Assembly: GCA_963514095.1 (NCBI GenBank)
Contig: OY741271.1
Location: 2,916,976 to 2,980,975, forward strand
Direction of reading: 5' to 3'
Length of the DNA stretch: 64,000 nt
Source of the DNA: Eutrigla gurnardus
Lineage: Eukaryota > Chordata > Actinopteri > Perciformes > Triglidae
Made by a program: the position numbers and the translations under genes
Shown: one piece after another, positions 1-12,800 of the stretch
How the letters are laid out: every line of letters begins with the position of its first letter
Numbering within the stretch: the stretch's first letter is position 1
Notes under the pieces: model-generated
Seen by the model: only the letters and a program-made list of their open reading frames with translations
Told to the model about the DNA's origin: nothing
Databases searched by the model: none

Positions 1-760
1 TTCGCCATTTCCCCCATCGTGGCGGTTGTTGACATGTCAGTTGTCTTTCTCTCTGGAGTCCGTCCTGAACTCAGTTCCTCTTTGCTTTGCTTGGTGGAGG
101 GTTGTTCATGTGCTCAACACTAACTATCTTGGTTCGGCTTGTCTTCTTACTGAAGAAAGTGTAATTATATTCATACACCTAAACCCTTGTATTCATTTCA
201 TTGAAGGGCTATGATGGGTGTGGTGGTTTATGTATTTCTCCTCACTATGTTGGCCTGGCCTCCCACTGCTCCTTTAATTCTCCATAACTGGAGGAGGAGC
301 AGGGTGAGGGGGGTCGAGGACAGCAAGCAGGGGCTCTTCAAAAGCGTGACATCTAAATGAATCCAGCTTTGTTTTCCATCGACTCCTCTTCTACTCGTAT
401 CTATCCCCCTCCCTCCGGGATCACGGCCAATCCATGGACAGAGGGACTTATGGACAGGGATGTAGTGATGATGGACAGGCAATGGAAAGGCAGCTGATAA
501 ACCAGAGACAGGAAGTGGATCCAGTTCAGAGATAGCTACTGCTGCAACAGCAGGACCTAAGAGAGAGAAATAAACACAGTATGACTTGAAGTAGACCCAT
601 ATGGGATTTTTGAGGATAATGCCGATTTTAGAAACACACATATATACATACATACATATATGAACGAAACAACAAACAAACACAAAACAAAAAAAAGTCA
701 AGGGTATTAACAAACATAATGTGTCTAAAATAATAAAACGAAATAAATCTGATCTTTCAC
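1..760. other. Intergenic, no gene recognised
   Basis: Open frames here have no recognisable motif and no conserved splice structure. Only short ATACATAC-like runs near 640-660 stand out. Confidence 0.5.
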
Positions 761-1145
761 GTCTTTATTGAACACACACATTTAACGTTCAAAATTGCAG
801 TTAAAAAGGTAAGCGAACCCTTAGAATTAATAACTGGTTGACCCCCGGCCCCCCCGGCAGCAATAACCTCAACCTGGCGCTTCCTGTAGCTGTGGATCAG
901 ACCTGCACATCATTGGAGGAATTTTAGCCCATTCTTCCTGGCAGAACTGCTTCAGCTCTGTCATATTCTTTGGGCGTCTCATGTGTTTGGCCCTCTTCAA
1001 GTCAATCCTAGCATCTCTATTGGGTTGAGGTCTGAGCTCTGACTTGGCCACTCCAAAAGGCGGATTTCGTTTTTGTGAAGTCATTCTGTTGTGGATTTGC
1101 TCCAGTGTTTTTGGTCGTTGTCCTTTTGCATCACCCACCTTCTAC
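760..1145 (-). mobile_element. Tc1-like transposase, 3' fragment
   Basis: The minus strand reads NMTELKQFCQEEWAKIPP and LDLKRAK-like segments, which are the C-terminal part of Tc1 transposases (after the DxE catalytic block). Only the tail survives and the frame is degraded; the remaining TIR could not be traced. Confidence 0.75.
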
Positions 1146-1405
1146 ACAGTTTCAGCTGATGTACAGACATTCTCACATTATCCTGATCCTGATTGTCTGA
1201 TATACTTTCCATTTGTAGATTGCCAAACTGCAGACTGGTGAATTTCTTAAGTCTTGAAATAACTGTATACAGCTAGCATGATATCTGTCCAGAAGAGTGC
1301 AGTAGAAACAGCTCAGACAGGTGGATCTGATGAACACATGCAGCACCCCGAGCAGCAACCTTACTGGATCTGGATTCTAATGTAAGGCTGTTAACAAATT
1401 TGGCA

Positions 1406-3300
1406 AACTCAAGTAAACAACCAACTAAAACAATTTTTGTCAGATAATAATATGCAGTCGGATTTTATAGCAGGGCACAGTAGTGTTACAGCAACTACAT
1501 TGGTAATAAAGGATATTGTCAATGCCTTGGACAAAAAGGAACATTGTGCTGCTGTATTTGTAGACCTATCAAAAGCATTTGACTTTGTAGACCATGAACT
1601 GCTGCAAAATAGATGAAGTGATATTGGAGTAGGGGTCCCAGCTTTAAAATGGTTCAAAAACATCCTAACAGAGTGCACTCAACATGCTTTTATGGATGGT
1701 CTCAAAAACTTTTTACAAATATCCAACAGTGTCCTCCAAGGTTCAATTTTGGGCCCAATTTTATTCTCTTTATTTATAAATAACAGTACAATACAACAAA
1801 ACAAACTGCTAAACTGCATCTTTACACGGATGACACTGTGGTATACTCAATTGCCCCCTCCCATGCCCCTTTTCCACCGAGGCATTTTGAGGGCCGGTTC
1901 GGAGCCGGTGCCCAATCGCCAACCAGTTCTTCCTGTTTCCACAGACAAAGAACCGGCTCTTGGCCAGGAAAACTGGTTCCAGAGCGACCCCAACTCTTTG
2001 CTGGTCTAGAACCGTTCGCAAACCTACGTCAGGGGCTGGGGACGGGGTTAACGCTCGAGGCGACGGGGGAAAATATGCGGAGTTTTACTAACGTTACTGT
2101 TCCCGGTAAGTTTCACTTTTAAAATGTTTCACCTCGTTGCAAACTAACGACACATTTCTGTTTAGTTTACCAAGCTAGTGATTACGTGTGTAACAGCAGC
2201 AACTAGTGGCTTTGCTTCCTCGGGTAATGTAAGCTGACCGGCTAGCTAGCCAGCTAGCGTGATATTGCTAACAACAACGTTAGCATGCCACTTTCTGACT
2301 GCCGTTGGCTCACTAAATGTTACTAACTACCAACCTACTGTCGGACATTGGCGATATTGAACGGAGGTCCAACCTGCAGATGACTAAACATCAAACACTC
2401 CGATCTATTGATCACACACTGTTCTACACTTTAAAAAATGTTGTGATTTTAGTATTTTGTGTATTTTATTGTTATTGTAATATTTGCCAAAATAAACACT
2501 TTTTCTGAAGTGACATGTCTGCTATGCTTGAAATTAGCGCTGCGGGGAAACCTCAGATGTATACAGTGACATAATGACGTGGCTCTCTGGGCTCTCCAGC
2601 CGGTGGAAACGCAAACAGGTTCTCAGAAGGTTCACAAGTTGAACCAACTGCGAACCAGCACGGGCACCGGCCCGGTTCTTGAACGAGGTTCGCGTTGGTG
2701 GAAAAGGGGTACCAGTGTCAAGCCGTTAAGGAGCTTCAGGATGCATTTAAACAACTCCAGATCTCACTAAGTGGCCTCAAGTTAGCTCTCAATGCAAGGA
2801 AAACCAAATTCATGACCTGTACTAAGACACAGTCCCAAAGCAAAAGTAACGTAAACCTCTACACTCAAAGTGGAGATGTAATTGAAAAATGTCATAATTG
2901 AAGTATCTGGGTTTTTGACTGGAAGAGAATCTGTCTTATAAAACTCACATAGTGAACCTTGTGAAAAGCTGAAACCAAGGGTATTATTTTATTATCGAAA
3001 CAAGGCTTACTTCACCATGTTAGCCAGGAAAAAACTTGGATAGGCTACTTTCTCAAGTGTATTGGATTATGGGGATGTTCTCTACGTGCATACGACATCC
3101 TGTACTCTCCATCTATTAGATACTGGATACCACCGTGCTCTGTGTTTCATCACTAATTCTGGCCATCATACTCACCACTGTGTGCTGTATAGTTTAGTCA
3201 ACTGGCCCTCACTAAATTCAGGCAGAAAACTCCATTGGCACGTTTCCGTCTACAAGGCCATGCTGAGACTGCTCCTGTTACTTATGTAACCTCCTGATCA
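1406..3300 (+). mobile_element. Jockey-superfamily-like LINE relic, split by a TIR element
   Basis: Reverse-transcriptase motifs are visible: AAVFVDLSKAFDFVDHELL near 1550, VLQGSILGPILFSLFIN near 1730, and YTDDTVVYSIAPS near 1830. After an 844-bp insertion (1866-2709) the protein resumes as VKELQDAFKQLQ, SGLKLALNARKTKFMTCT. A stop inside HELLQNR and later frameshifts make it a pseudogene. The clade cannot be settled by eye. Confidence 0.8.
1866..2709. mobile_element. Non-autonomous TIR element, copy A
   Basis: Ends CCCCTTTTCCACC and GGTGGAAAAGGGG are inverted, with longer imperfect GGTTC/GAACC-rich inverted subterminal sequence. It interrupts a LINE reverse transcriptase just after the YTDD box. 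A close copy lies at 29868-30788. It contains no transposase. In copy B the repaired reading frame suggests a 2-bp AT duplication, which would suit ISL2EU-like elements (inference). Confidence 0.8.
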
Positions 3301-4040
3301 CAGTTTAATCTAAAGTCTTGTCTAAAACCTGGAGTCGTAAGCACACTAGGCTTTTTTTACCAGCTCAGTGAAGGAGCAGCAGGTGGAAAAAGTAATAATT
3401 AAAAGCACGTGTGATCGAGGTTGTTTTCAATTATGGACAATTAAATCAGTTCATTAAAACAGTGGACAGTTCACTTAAACAGCCCATATAGTTGGTTTAT
3501 GGGACAGATAATTATTTTATATTTGTGACATCATAATGCTTTCAACACCATTACCGGAAAGATTTTCAGACTGTTACCACTGACTACTACTCTTCTATCA
3601 TGAGGATGTGACCTCATGATAAAAGAGGCCCATCACCCATGATTGGTTAATAGTTAACACTCATTAAGGGTGCAAGGGGTTGGCCCAGGTATCTCAGTGG
3701 GTGTGCCCAGCCGCCAACGGACACTGTTGGACACATGATCCACATGCCTCATAGGTGTGATTAGACACAGGGCAATATGAAAATTTCATGTCAAAACAAT
3801 CACAGGTGTATGTTGTATTAGTTCTGGCCAATGAAAGGCTTGTGCTCTAGAGTGAGCTGCTGTTGTTGAAGGTGACAATAATATTTCTCATAACTTTTCT
3901 TATCGTGAAACCAAGCTTCTCCTCACATGAGCATTTAGCACCACTGCTAATACAAAAATCAAATATCCTCTGCATCACACATGACACAACAAATGCTGAA
4001 TCGGTATTTGAGTGAGAAGGAGCAGAGTCTCAATGTGGAT
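3300..4040. other. Intergenic, no gene recognised
   Basis: Unique-looking AT-rich sequence. A short perfect inverted repeat sits at 3597-3620 (ATCATGAGG / CCTCATGAT, 6-nt loop). No coding or RNA gene signal was found. Confidence 0.4.
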
Positions 4041-4049
4041 TGTGGTTTC

Positions 4050-4812
4050 TCCTTCCTATATCTATCAAGATATATCAATATCTATGAGTTTATGTCAGTA
4101 ACTATCAGTATCTATCTGGATCAGTATCTATCAGTTTATATCAGTAACTATCCATTTCTATCAGTGTCTATCTGGATCAGTATCTATCAGTTTATATCAG
4201 TAACTATCCGTTTCTATCAGTGTCTACCTGGATCAGTATCTATGAGTTTATATCAGTAACTGTCAGTTTATATCTGTATCTATGAGTCTATTGGTATCTA
4301 TCAGTATCTATCAGTATCTACCAGTAGCTCTCAGTCTCTATCCGTATCTATCAGTATCTAACAGTATCTATCAGTAGCTCTCAGTCTCTATCCGTATCTA
4401 TCAGTATCTATCAGTATCTAACAGTATCTATCAGTAGTATCTATCAGTATCTATATGCATCTATCAGTATCTACCAGCATCTATTAGTATCTATCAGTAT
4501 CTATCAGCATCTATCAGTTGCTCTCAGTATCTATCAGTATCTATTAGTATGTTTCAGTTTCTATCAGTATCTATATGTATCTATCAGTATCTATCAGCAT
4601 CTATCAGTACCTATTAGTATCTCTCTGTATCTATAAGTATATCAGTATCTATCAGTTTCTATCAGTATCTCTCAGTATCTACAAGTATCTATCAGTATCA
4701 ATAAGTATGTATCAGTAGCTTTCAGTATCGATCAGTATCTACAAGAATCTATCAGTATATTTCTGTATCTATAATAATCTATCAGTATTGATCAGTATCT
4801 ATGAGTATCGGG
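4050..4812 (+). repeat. Degenerate (TATCAG/TATC)n satellite
   Basis: About 760 bp of diverged units around TATCAGTATC, with occasional longer blocks such as TATCAGTTTATATCAGTAAC recurring near 4130 and 4190. Block duplication points to slippage plus unequal exchange. Confidence 0.9.
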
Positions 4813-5091
4813 CTTGTCTCATCGCTTCTTATTATTTTAACCATATCCCTCTTCCTCTCTCCTGACTCCCTCATTGTGTCGCCATACCTCTGCTGCTTGT
4901 TACTGCCATCATTTATTTACTTGGCCAAGTTGAGCGTTTTCTTCCAGCGTGTCTTCCTCACTGATTCTGTCTGCTTTTATAACGCTCAAGAAGCCAGCCT
5001 CCATGACTACTGCTTCCATGTGCATTTGTGAGCCTGCATTACATAAATGTAACTTTGTTACACAATTGGTGATGCCTCCCTGACTCTTACA

Positions 5092-5094
<3 letters not shown>

Positions 5095-5142
<48 letters not shown>
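5095..5142 (+). repeat. (CA)n microsatellite
   Basis: An uninterrupted CA tract; further short CA runs lie at 5240-5280 and 5600-5617. Confidence 0.95.
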
Positions 5143-5145
<3 letters not shown>

Positions 5146-5697
5146 GTCCACCTTAGCCCCAGGATTCAAGCATCACAAATATGCAATACACAAAAAGACA
5201 CTATCAGCCCAGAGACATTACTTATATGATCGCTTCCATGACACACGGACACACACACACACACATGCACACCCACACAGAAATGTGTCATACACTGCTT
5301 TCAAAATGAAAGTAGAGAGGGGAGGGGTGTACTGGCTGTACATGTTTGAACATGAAAAGAGTCAGACAAAAGGTCAGCACCATCTTCAGCGGCCGGCTCA
5401 TTCATCCTGCATCAGGCCCTTGGGGGGCGGAGCTAGTTCATTGTTTTATTTTGGAGAGAAAGTGGCCTCTCTTCCCTTTGGCAGCGTCTCTTTGTCACAG
5501 ACAGCAAGAAAGTTGAGGAGGCTACAGAGACGGGACCCTTCTCGCAGGACTCAAGTCAGCGCCAGCAGGGACTTGCAGGCTTTCTGACTGGGCCAGGCCA
5601 CACACACACACACACTTGACCAAATTTGATGAGTACGTGAGCATTATTTGTTGCTGTAATTCTTGTGTACACAGTATCTCGTATGTGGTCCACCATG

Positions 5698-6245
5698 TGG
5701 TGATGATGATGATGATGATGGTAATGATGATGATGGTGGTAATGATGATGATGGTGGTGGTGGTGGTGATGATGATGGTAATGGTAAAGATGATGATGAT
5801 GGTAATGATGATGATGGTGGTAATGATGATGATGGTGGTGGTGGTGGTGGTGATGATGATGGTAATGGTGATGATGGTGGTGATGATGTAATGGTGATGA
5901 TGGACAGTGGTGGTGATGATGGTAATTGTGGTAATGATGATGATGGTGATGATGGAAGGTGGTGGTGATGATGTTGATGATAATGGTGATGATGATTGTG
6001 ATGATGGTAATTGTGGTAATGATTATGATGGTGATGATGATGGTAATGGTGATGATGGTGATGGTAACGGTGGTGATAAAGATGATGATGATGATGATGA
6101 TGGTAATGATGATGATGTTAATGGTGATGGTAATGATGATGGTGATGATGATAATGGTGATGATGATGATGGTGATGGTAACGGTGGTGATAAAGATAAT
6201 GATGATGATGGAAATGGTGATGATGATGGTGATGATGATAAAACT
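5698..6245 (+). repeat. (GAT/GGT)n trinucleotide repeat
   Basis: About 550 bp of GATGATGGT-type triplets with interspersed AAT and GTA. It stays open in several frames only because the repeat lacks stop codons, so it is not coding. Higher-order units such as GATGGTGGTAATGATGAT recur. Confidence 0.92.
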
Positions 6246-6344
6246 GACAGCTTAGTGGGAAATCAATTCCCAGTTAAAACTGACTAATGTCCACTGATGC
6301 GTCCTCATCTCAGTGTCCTATCTCTGTCCCACATGAGCCACTAT

Positions 6345-6347
<3 letters not shown>

Positions 6348-6399
<52 letters not shown>
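6348..6399 (+). repeat. (CA)n microsatellite
   Basis: An uninterrupted CA tract of about 26 units. Confidence 0.95.
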
Positions 6400-7299
6400 G
6401 TGCACTTCCGTGCAGGAAGCTCCATGCAACAGTGTGCTTCCCACACAAAACGACCTTTCTGGTCACCTTCAGACGTGATGAGCTTCCTCCCTCTGCTCCT
6501 CCTCCTCATCACATACACCGGGAGGAGGTCCTGAAACACTGCAGGCCTCCTCACTGCGCGGAGAAACAGTGAGCCCGTGGTGCGCCACATGCCCGCCGTG
6601 TCCCTCCGCAAGGTTACCGGCCCGGCCCGACTCACACCGACCGGAGCGGGGCGACTCATGAAGGTCCCCCCGGCCAGAGATCATAACCGGATCAAATTGA
6701 CACTCGCACGGCTCCCGCGCTGCAGGTGCGACTCGCCGTGACCGAGACAAGCAACCCGATTGATACCCAATAGCTGGTAGCTCCCAGCGCCGCATCACTG
6801 ACACCGGACACGGGTGGATGGAAGGACGCAGACATGATGTATCATTGGCTCACACGCGCGCGCACACACGCTGCCAGGGATGATGCTGTGCCTTCTGTAC
6901 AGGCTGCTGTTGTAGCGGGGCCAGGCCCGCGGAGAGGCACGAGGCCCGGCTTCACACCCCGAACGTCCCCCGAGTAGGAGGCTGCATGCGATTCATGAAC
7001 ATCAGGGGGTAAATAGCAGTCACGCACGCGGGCACGCACTGACTCACCGACTCACCGTGCAGGCCGAGCTCAAGGACATCAGCGCGCGAGCGGGGAGGTA
7101 GAATCCCCGGTAATCTGCGTGCGTGGAGCGGAGAAGGTCCCGAACCGAATGGGAGTCGCTGTACAGAGGGAGGGGGAGCGGGGCTGCGGCAGCTCCGGCG
7201 GCCTAGACGAGTCCGGGGGATGAACGACGACGGTGCTGATGAATATTGCGCTCCGCGCGGTCACCTGACGGTCGGTCGGCGGAGTTCTGCGGCGACTGA

Positions 7300-7385
7300 G
7301 GAGAGAGAGAGAGAGAGGGGGGCGAGAGAGAGAGAGAGGGGGGGGGGGGGGGGGGGTAGAGAGAGAGGGGGCTGGGAGGGAGAGA
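7300..7385 (+). repeat. (GA)n/(G)n purine tract
   Basis: GAGAGA runs separated by a run of about 18 G. This could form G-rich or triplex-type structure within the CpG island. Confidence 0.85.
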
Positions 7386-7490
7386 GTGAGGATGCGCCGG
7401 GTTGAGGGTTTAAACACCTCCGTTAAAGGGAGGGGGTCAGTCCGTCACCGAGACCAGGACTAGCTGGTCCCGGTGGAGAGAGCTGCTAAT

Positions 7491-7542
7491 ATGACAGAAT
7501 TAGATCAACTGTTAAATACACCGGGAGGAAAGAAAAGAGACG
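7491..7542 (+). CDS. Tentative first coding exon (weak)
   Basis: ATG with A at -3 opens MTELDQLLNTPGGKKRD and is followed by a consensus-like donor ACG|GTGAGAG, inside the CpG island. The protein is not recognised and no partner exon was found up to the ccnq 3' end. An alternative is a minus-strand first exon, MSLSSACT at 7079-7056, ending ACG|GTGAGTCG. Either may be chance. Confidence 0.2.
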
Positions 7543-7840
7543 GTGAGAGGAGACGCTCATGCGACATCTTTGGAGGAGGAGGGGGAGGAGTGGGGTGGTG
7601 AGGAGGAGGAGGGGGAGGGGTTGAGCCACTGAGAGAGACCGCGCGCACAGGAGCTCGGTCGCAGCATCCGCGAGATGAACCGCGTCAGGAGGCAGAATGC
7701 GTCAACCACCCCTCTCCTCCGCTGCGTGATGACGACACCAAACCACCGCAGCAGCGCTGCTTTCTGACTCTTAGTGAAACGCTTTGGTTTCAGAGTCATC
7801 TTCATCAGACTCAATTCAGCCCGTTTGCCCAGGAAGATAT

Positions 7841-7930
7841 GATTCAATTCAATTTTACAACAGAAGTTATCTCAGGACACTTTACACATTGAGCAGGACT
7901 AGAATACAGTCATGATTTCCAGAGTACAAT
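7841..7930 (+). mobile_element. Short repeat copy (L2-like LINE terminus)
   Basis: The sequence around TTACACATTGAGCAGGACTA is the reverse complement of 44974-45047, which ends the L2-like LINE at 43.6-45.05 kb. It is therefore a 3'-terminal LINE scrap in the opposite orientation. Confidence 0.6.
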
Positions 7931-8039
7931 TTCAAAGTCACAACATCACCAGGAGGAAGAGCAGCGACAGTGGAGAAAATAACCTGCCTTAATAGGCTTT
8001 TAAGCAGAAAGAGACCCGGATCTTGGGTTCCATCTGCAT

Positions 8040-8420
8040 TTGGTGTTGGTAGTAGTATAGTAGTAGTAGTCGTAACAGTAGCAGTAGTATTAGCAGTAAC
8101 AGTAGCAGTAGTATCAACACTAGTAGTAGTAGTATCAACAGTCAGGGCCGGCCCAAGGTATAAGCAAACCGAGCGGCTGCTTGGGATGCATCAGTGCCCA
8201 GGGGGACAGTATAGTTCATCATCCGCCACTGTATTAATACCATTTATAATGTAACATTATAGTGTGACATTTGTGTCAATAATCGTCAATCACAGATGAC
8301 TCTGCATTGGTGGGGAATCCAATTCTGCTTAGGGCTCCCAAATGCTTGGGCCGGCCCTGTCAACAGTAGTAGTAGTAGTATCAACATAGTAGTGTCAACA
8401 GTAGCAGTAATATCAACAGA
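8040..8420 (+). repeat. (AGT)n/(AGC)n trinucleotide repeat split by a MITE
   Basis: AGTAGTAGT and AGTATCAACAGT units lie on both sides of a hAT MITE (8143-8359); without the MITE the repeat is continuous. Confidence 0.85.
8143..8359. mobile_element. hAT-type MITE with perfect 8-bp TSD
   Basis: The 217-bp element has 15-bp termini CAGGGCCGGCCCAAG and CTTGGGCCGGCCCTG and is flanked by TCAACAGT at 8135-8142 and 8360-8367. TIR style and 8-bp duplication are hallmarks of hAT transposition. It carries no ORF. Confidence 0.93.
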
Positions 8421-8850
8421 TATAAATATCATAATCTAATAATTGCTGATGTATTTTTGATTAAAAAAATACCCAGTAGTATATACAGTAAATAAGGCCC
8501 CACTTACCAGCTTTTATGATCATTAAAGTGATGAACACATTAATACAATAAGATAATATATATTATTCTGTATAATGAGTACTTTTGGTTGTTTAAGTAC
8601 ATTTTGATGATACTTTTGTACTTTAATTTGATTCATATTTTGAATGCAGGACTTTTACTTGAAACAGTAGTTTACACTATAGTAACATAATTTTCCTTAA
8701 ATGTGAGTACTTCTTCCACACTGTATATAAACATTAGTTTATAGAACCTTTAAGCTCACATCTGTTGTGTTCTACCTCGAGCACGTTGCTTGTTATTTTT
8801 GTAGTTTGAAGAAATCATAATGGAATCTTATCATGTGTATTTAATGACAC
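8420..8850. other. AT-rich intergenic, nothing recognised
   Basis: No coding, TIR or RNA signal seen. Confidence 0.4.
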
Positions 8851-8851
8851 A

Positions 8852-10960
8852 CAGAGTTCTATCTAAACGCAGACACACAGAGTTCTATCTAAACGCAGAC
8901 ACACAGAGTTCTATCTAAACACAGACACACAAAGTTCTATCTAAACGCAGACACACAGAGTTCTATCTAAACGCAGACACACAGAGTTCTATCTAAACTC
9001 AGACACACAGAGTTCTATCTAAACGCAGACACAGAGTTCTATCTAAACGCAGACACACAGAGTTCTATCTAAACGCAGACACAAAGTTCTATCTAAACAC
9101 AGACACAGAGTTCTATCTAAACGCAGACACAAAGTTCTATCTAAACGCAGACACACAGAGTTCTATCTAAACGCAGACACAAAGTTCTATCTAAACGCAG
9201 ACACAGAGTTCTATCTAAACGCAGACACAGAGTTCTATCTAAACGCAGACACAGAGTTCTATCTAAACGCAGACACAGAGTTCTATCTAAACGCAGACAC
9301 ACAGAGTTCTATCTAAACGCAGACACAGAGTTCTATCTAAACGCAGACACAAAGTTCTATCTAAACGCAGACACACAGAGTTCTATCTAAACGCAGACAC
9401 AGAGTTCTATCTAAACGCAGACACAGAGTTCTATCTAAACTCAGACACACAGAGTTCTATCTAAACGCAGACACAGAGTTCTATCTAAACGCAGACACAC
9501 AGAGTTCTATCTAAACGCAGACACAAAGTTCTATCTAAACGCAGACACAGAGTTCTATCTAAACGCAGACACAAAGTTCTATCTAAACGCAGACACAAAG
9601 TTCTATCTAAACGCAGACACACAGAGTTCTATCTAAACGCAGACACAAAGTTCTATCTAAACGCAGACACAGAGTTCTATCTAAACGCAGACACAGAGTT
9701 CTATCTAAACGCAGACACAGAGTTCTATCTAAACGCAGACACAGAGTTCTATCCAAACGCAGACACAGAGTTCTATCTAAACGCAGACACACGGAGTTCT
9801 ATCTAAACGCAGACACAGAGTTCTATCTAAACGCAGACACAAAGTTCTATCTAAACGCAGACACACAGAGTTCTATCTAAACGCAGACACAGAGTTCTAT
9901 CTAAACGCAGACACAGAGTTCTATCTAAACGCAGACACACAGAGTTCTATCTAAACGCAGACACAAAGTTCTATCTAAACGCAGACACAGAGTTCTATCT
10001 AAACGCAGACACAGAGTTCTATCTAAACGCAGACACAGAGTTCTATCTAAACGCAGACACACAGAGTTCTATCTAAACGCAGACACAGAGTTCTATCTAA
10101 ACGCAGACACACAGAGTTCTATCTAAACGCAGACACACAGAGTTCTATCTTAGCGCAGACACAAAGTTCTATCTAAACGCAGACACAGAGTTCTATCTAA
10201 ACGCAGACACAGAGTTCTATCTAAACGCAGACACACAGAGTTCTATCTAAACGCAGACACACAGAGTTCTATCTAAACGCAGACACACAAAGTTCTATCT
10301 AAACGCAGACACAGAGTTCTATCTAAACGCAGACACAGAGTTCTATCTAAACGCAGACACACAGAGTTCTATCTAAACGCAGACACAGAGTTCTATCTAA
10401 ACGCAGACACAGAGTTCTATCTAAACGCAGACACAGAGTTCTATCTAAACGCAGACACAAAGTTCTATCTAAACGCAGACACACAAAGTTCTATCTAAAC
10501 GCAGACACACAGAGTTCTATCTAAACGCAGATACACAGAGTTCTATCTAAACGCAGACACACAGAGTTCTATCTAAACGCAGACACACAGAGTTCTATCT
10601 AAACGCAGACACACAGAGTTCTATCTAAACGCAGACACAGAGTTCTATCTAAACGCAGACACAGAGTTCTATCTAAACGCAGACACAAAGTTCTATCTAA
10701 ACGCAGACACAGAGTTCTATCTAAACGCAGACACAGAGTTCTATCTAAACGCAGACACACAGAGTTCTATCTAAACGCAGACACACAGAGTTCTATCTAA
10801 ACGCAGACACAAAGTTCTATCTAAACGCAGACACAGAGTTCTATCTAAACGCAGACACACAAAGTTCTATCTAAACACAGACACACAGAGTTCTATCTAA
10901 ACACAGACACACAAAGTTCTATCTAAACGCAGACACACAAAGTTCTATCTAAACGCTCCA
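8852..10960 (+). repeat. 2.1-kb minisatellite of 24/26-bp units
   Basis: About 85 head-to-tail copies of TTCTATCTAAACGCAGACAC followed by AGAG, AAAG or ACAGAG. Two length classes (24 and 26 bp, differing by one AC) alternate irregularly. Almost every unit keeps one CpG (AAACGCAG); variants with CA or CT instead cluster at both ends. The frame is open on the minus strand (CLRLDRTL repeat) but not coding. Confidence 0.97.
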
Positions 10961-12800
10961 GTTCGCGGCATATTTTGACTCACCTTTCCGCCAGTGAGAG
11001 ACCAAGATCCACAACATGGTCAAGAAGTGTGGCCCTTATTTTATCAGAAGTTACAACTCTTCGTCTTCTAGGTCTCCCTCCACCAACCTGTCTCCCTTGG
11101 TCTCTCTGAGCTTTCCCTATCTACACATGTTCAAGTCGAAAACAAGACACCATATTACATTACATTTTCATTTAGCTGATGCTTTCATCCAAAGCAACTT
11201 CCAATAAGTGCATTCAACCATGAGGGTAAGTGCAGCACACTATGAGCTAGCTAGTGGGGCACGCTCACATGCACTAGACACTAAAAGCACATGCAGCTAT
11301 GGCAAGGAGAAGCTCTGATAACAACATTTGGTACAGCACTTTACTCAAAGGCATTTCACCTGGTTAGTATCAGAAACAGTAAAAGCAATAAAACAGGTGC
11401 AATAGGAGGGTGTTTATAGAGGGGGTTGTCAGTCTCCTGGGTTACAGTCCTGTGTTTGTTTGACCCACCCATCCATCCAACTCCAGGGCTGCGGTGAGAT
11501 AGTCTATTTTGCTTAAGAAGGTTCCTAACTGAAGAAGTGACCCGGAAGTAAACAAGTGGCCGCCATGACAAGAGCCGTTTGAATTCTCTAAATGCAAAGA
11601 AAAGAAGCTCCAATGCTTCCATACAGAGATAAGGATAGGATACAACGGACCTTCCTATACGAAAGGAAAGGAGATCATGCCGACCCACAATTCTTTGCGA
11701 GAGCAACATTTAAAGTGCCGCACACCTCGGCCATTCATGAAAACAAACGATATGTGCATTTACATATTTAACAACGACTATCATGCAGACATATAGTAAT
11801 TGGAATTGTGTTGATAAATGTGTGTGGACAGTGATAATAATTCAATGATATTTTTATTTAAATCATGTTACAAATGTTTGACAAAAACTAAACTAAAACC
11901 ACAAATTAAATGTAAATACAGCAAACGGTCAAACAGGAAGGAGGAGCTGCTGGAACTGAAGCCGGTCAGTGAACCAGCTGTTTATAAAACCAACAACGTG
12001 GAGAATGGACGATGCTTTTCTGGTCCATTATTGTAGTTTCTCCAGCGCAGACGCACGTCAATCACCGGTGCCGATCATCAGCTGTCAATCATCAGCAGCA
12101 TTTTAATGACGTAGTTTAGTGAAAGTCCAGTTGGATTCTCTGAGCACCGCGGTCGACTTTTCCTGAATCCTTTTGAGTTCTCCTATCGCCTTTCCTTAAC
12201 CCGTGACTATTCGACCGCAGCCCACCTCTCTCGTTATACTGCATGTTGCTCTACCCACAATGTAGCGGGTGGGTGCATCAAGCGAACATGAGCATTGTGA
12301 GACGTAAGACGCTAAGCAGCACTGCGAGGACGGTTTCCACCACACGCTTCTCTTGGGTCATCATGATGAGTGAGAGATTCTTCTTCTATCACTATGCAAG
12401 GTTCATTAAAGAACATTGTTGCAAATGATGTTCAAAAGGAAGCTTTTCCATCTGCTGTTTTGGGAGAGAAACAGCAGCTGAAGTATCAAAGAGCCTGAAA
12501 CAGGTGAACACTGCTGTTAGTGTTACCCGTTTGGGGCCCCAGGAGCCATTGTAAAGGTTCTGGTCTGGTCCACAGTTCATGGGTCTGAGGCAAAGACTGT
12601 ATGTAAGAAGAGGACGTCGTCATGGCGACGTCACACATTGGTTTGTGGATTAGTTCGGAATTTTGGCCGTCACCATCTTGGATTTTTTAATACCAGAGAA
12701 GGAAGTAAGCATATTTGTATTGTGGACGAGCGACTGCATCGTTAGAGAGAATGCAGCTTTAAGGACCTTCTACATTACCCTCCTCGTCTCTGGAGGATGG
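10961..12800. other. Intergenic, no gene recognised
   Basis: Mostly unique-looking sequence. A fish repeat-tail motif (CATTTAGCTGATGCTTTCATCCAAAGC) lies at about 11165-11205. No splice-supported exon was found. Confidence 0.4.

Larger units (their letters stand above)
6560..7700. promoter_or_regulatory. CpG island, probable promoter of an unidentified gene
   Basis: A GC- and CpG-rich block in an otherwise AT-rich window, with GGAGCGGGGC and CCCGCC boxes and purine tracts. Two tentative first exons are visible: plus strand 7491-7542 and minus strand 7079-7056. Neither links to a downstream exon in this window, so the orientation is unresolved. Confidence 0.5.

Noticed and set aside
5616..6287. 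Overlapping Asp/Gly-rich and Met/Val-rich open frames
   Set aside because: Trinucleotide repeat without stops; no start context or splice structure.
7079..7417. Pro/Ser-rich minus-strand frame in the CpG island
   Set aside because: It comes from the GA/G purine tract read as CT/C; composition-driven, with no conserved motif.
9607..9792. CLRLDRTL repeat protein on the minus strand
   Set aside because: Produced by the 24-bp minisatellite unit; the 26-bp units break the frame.
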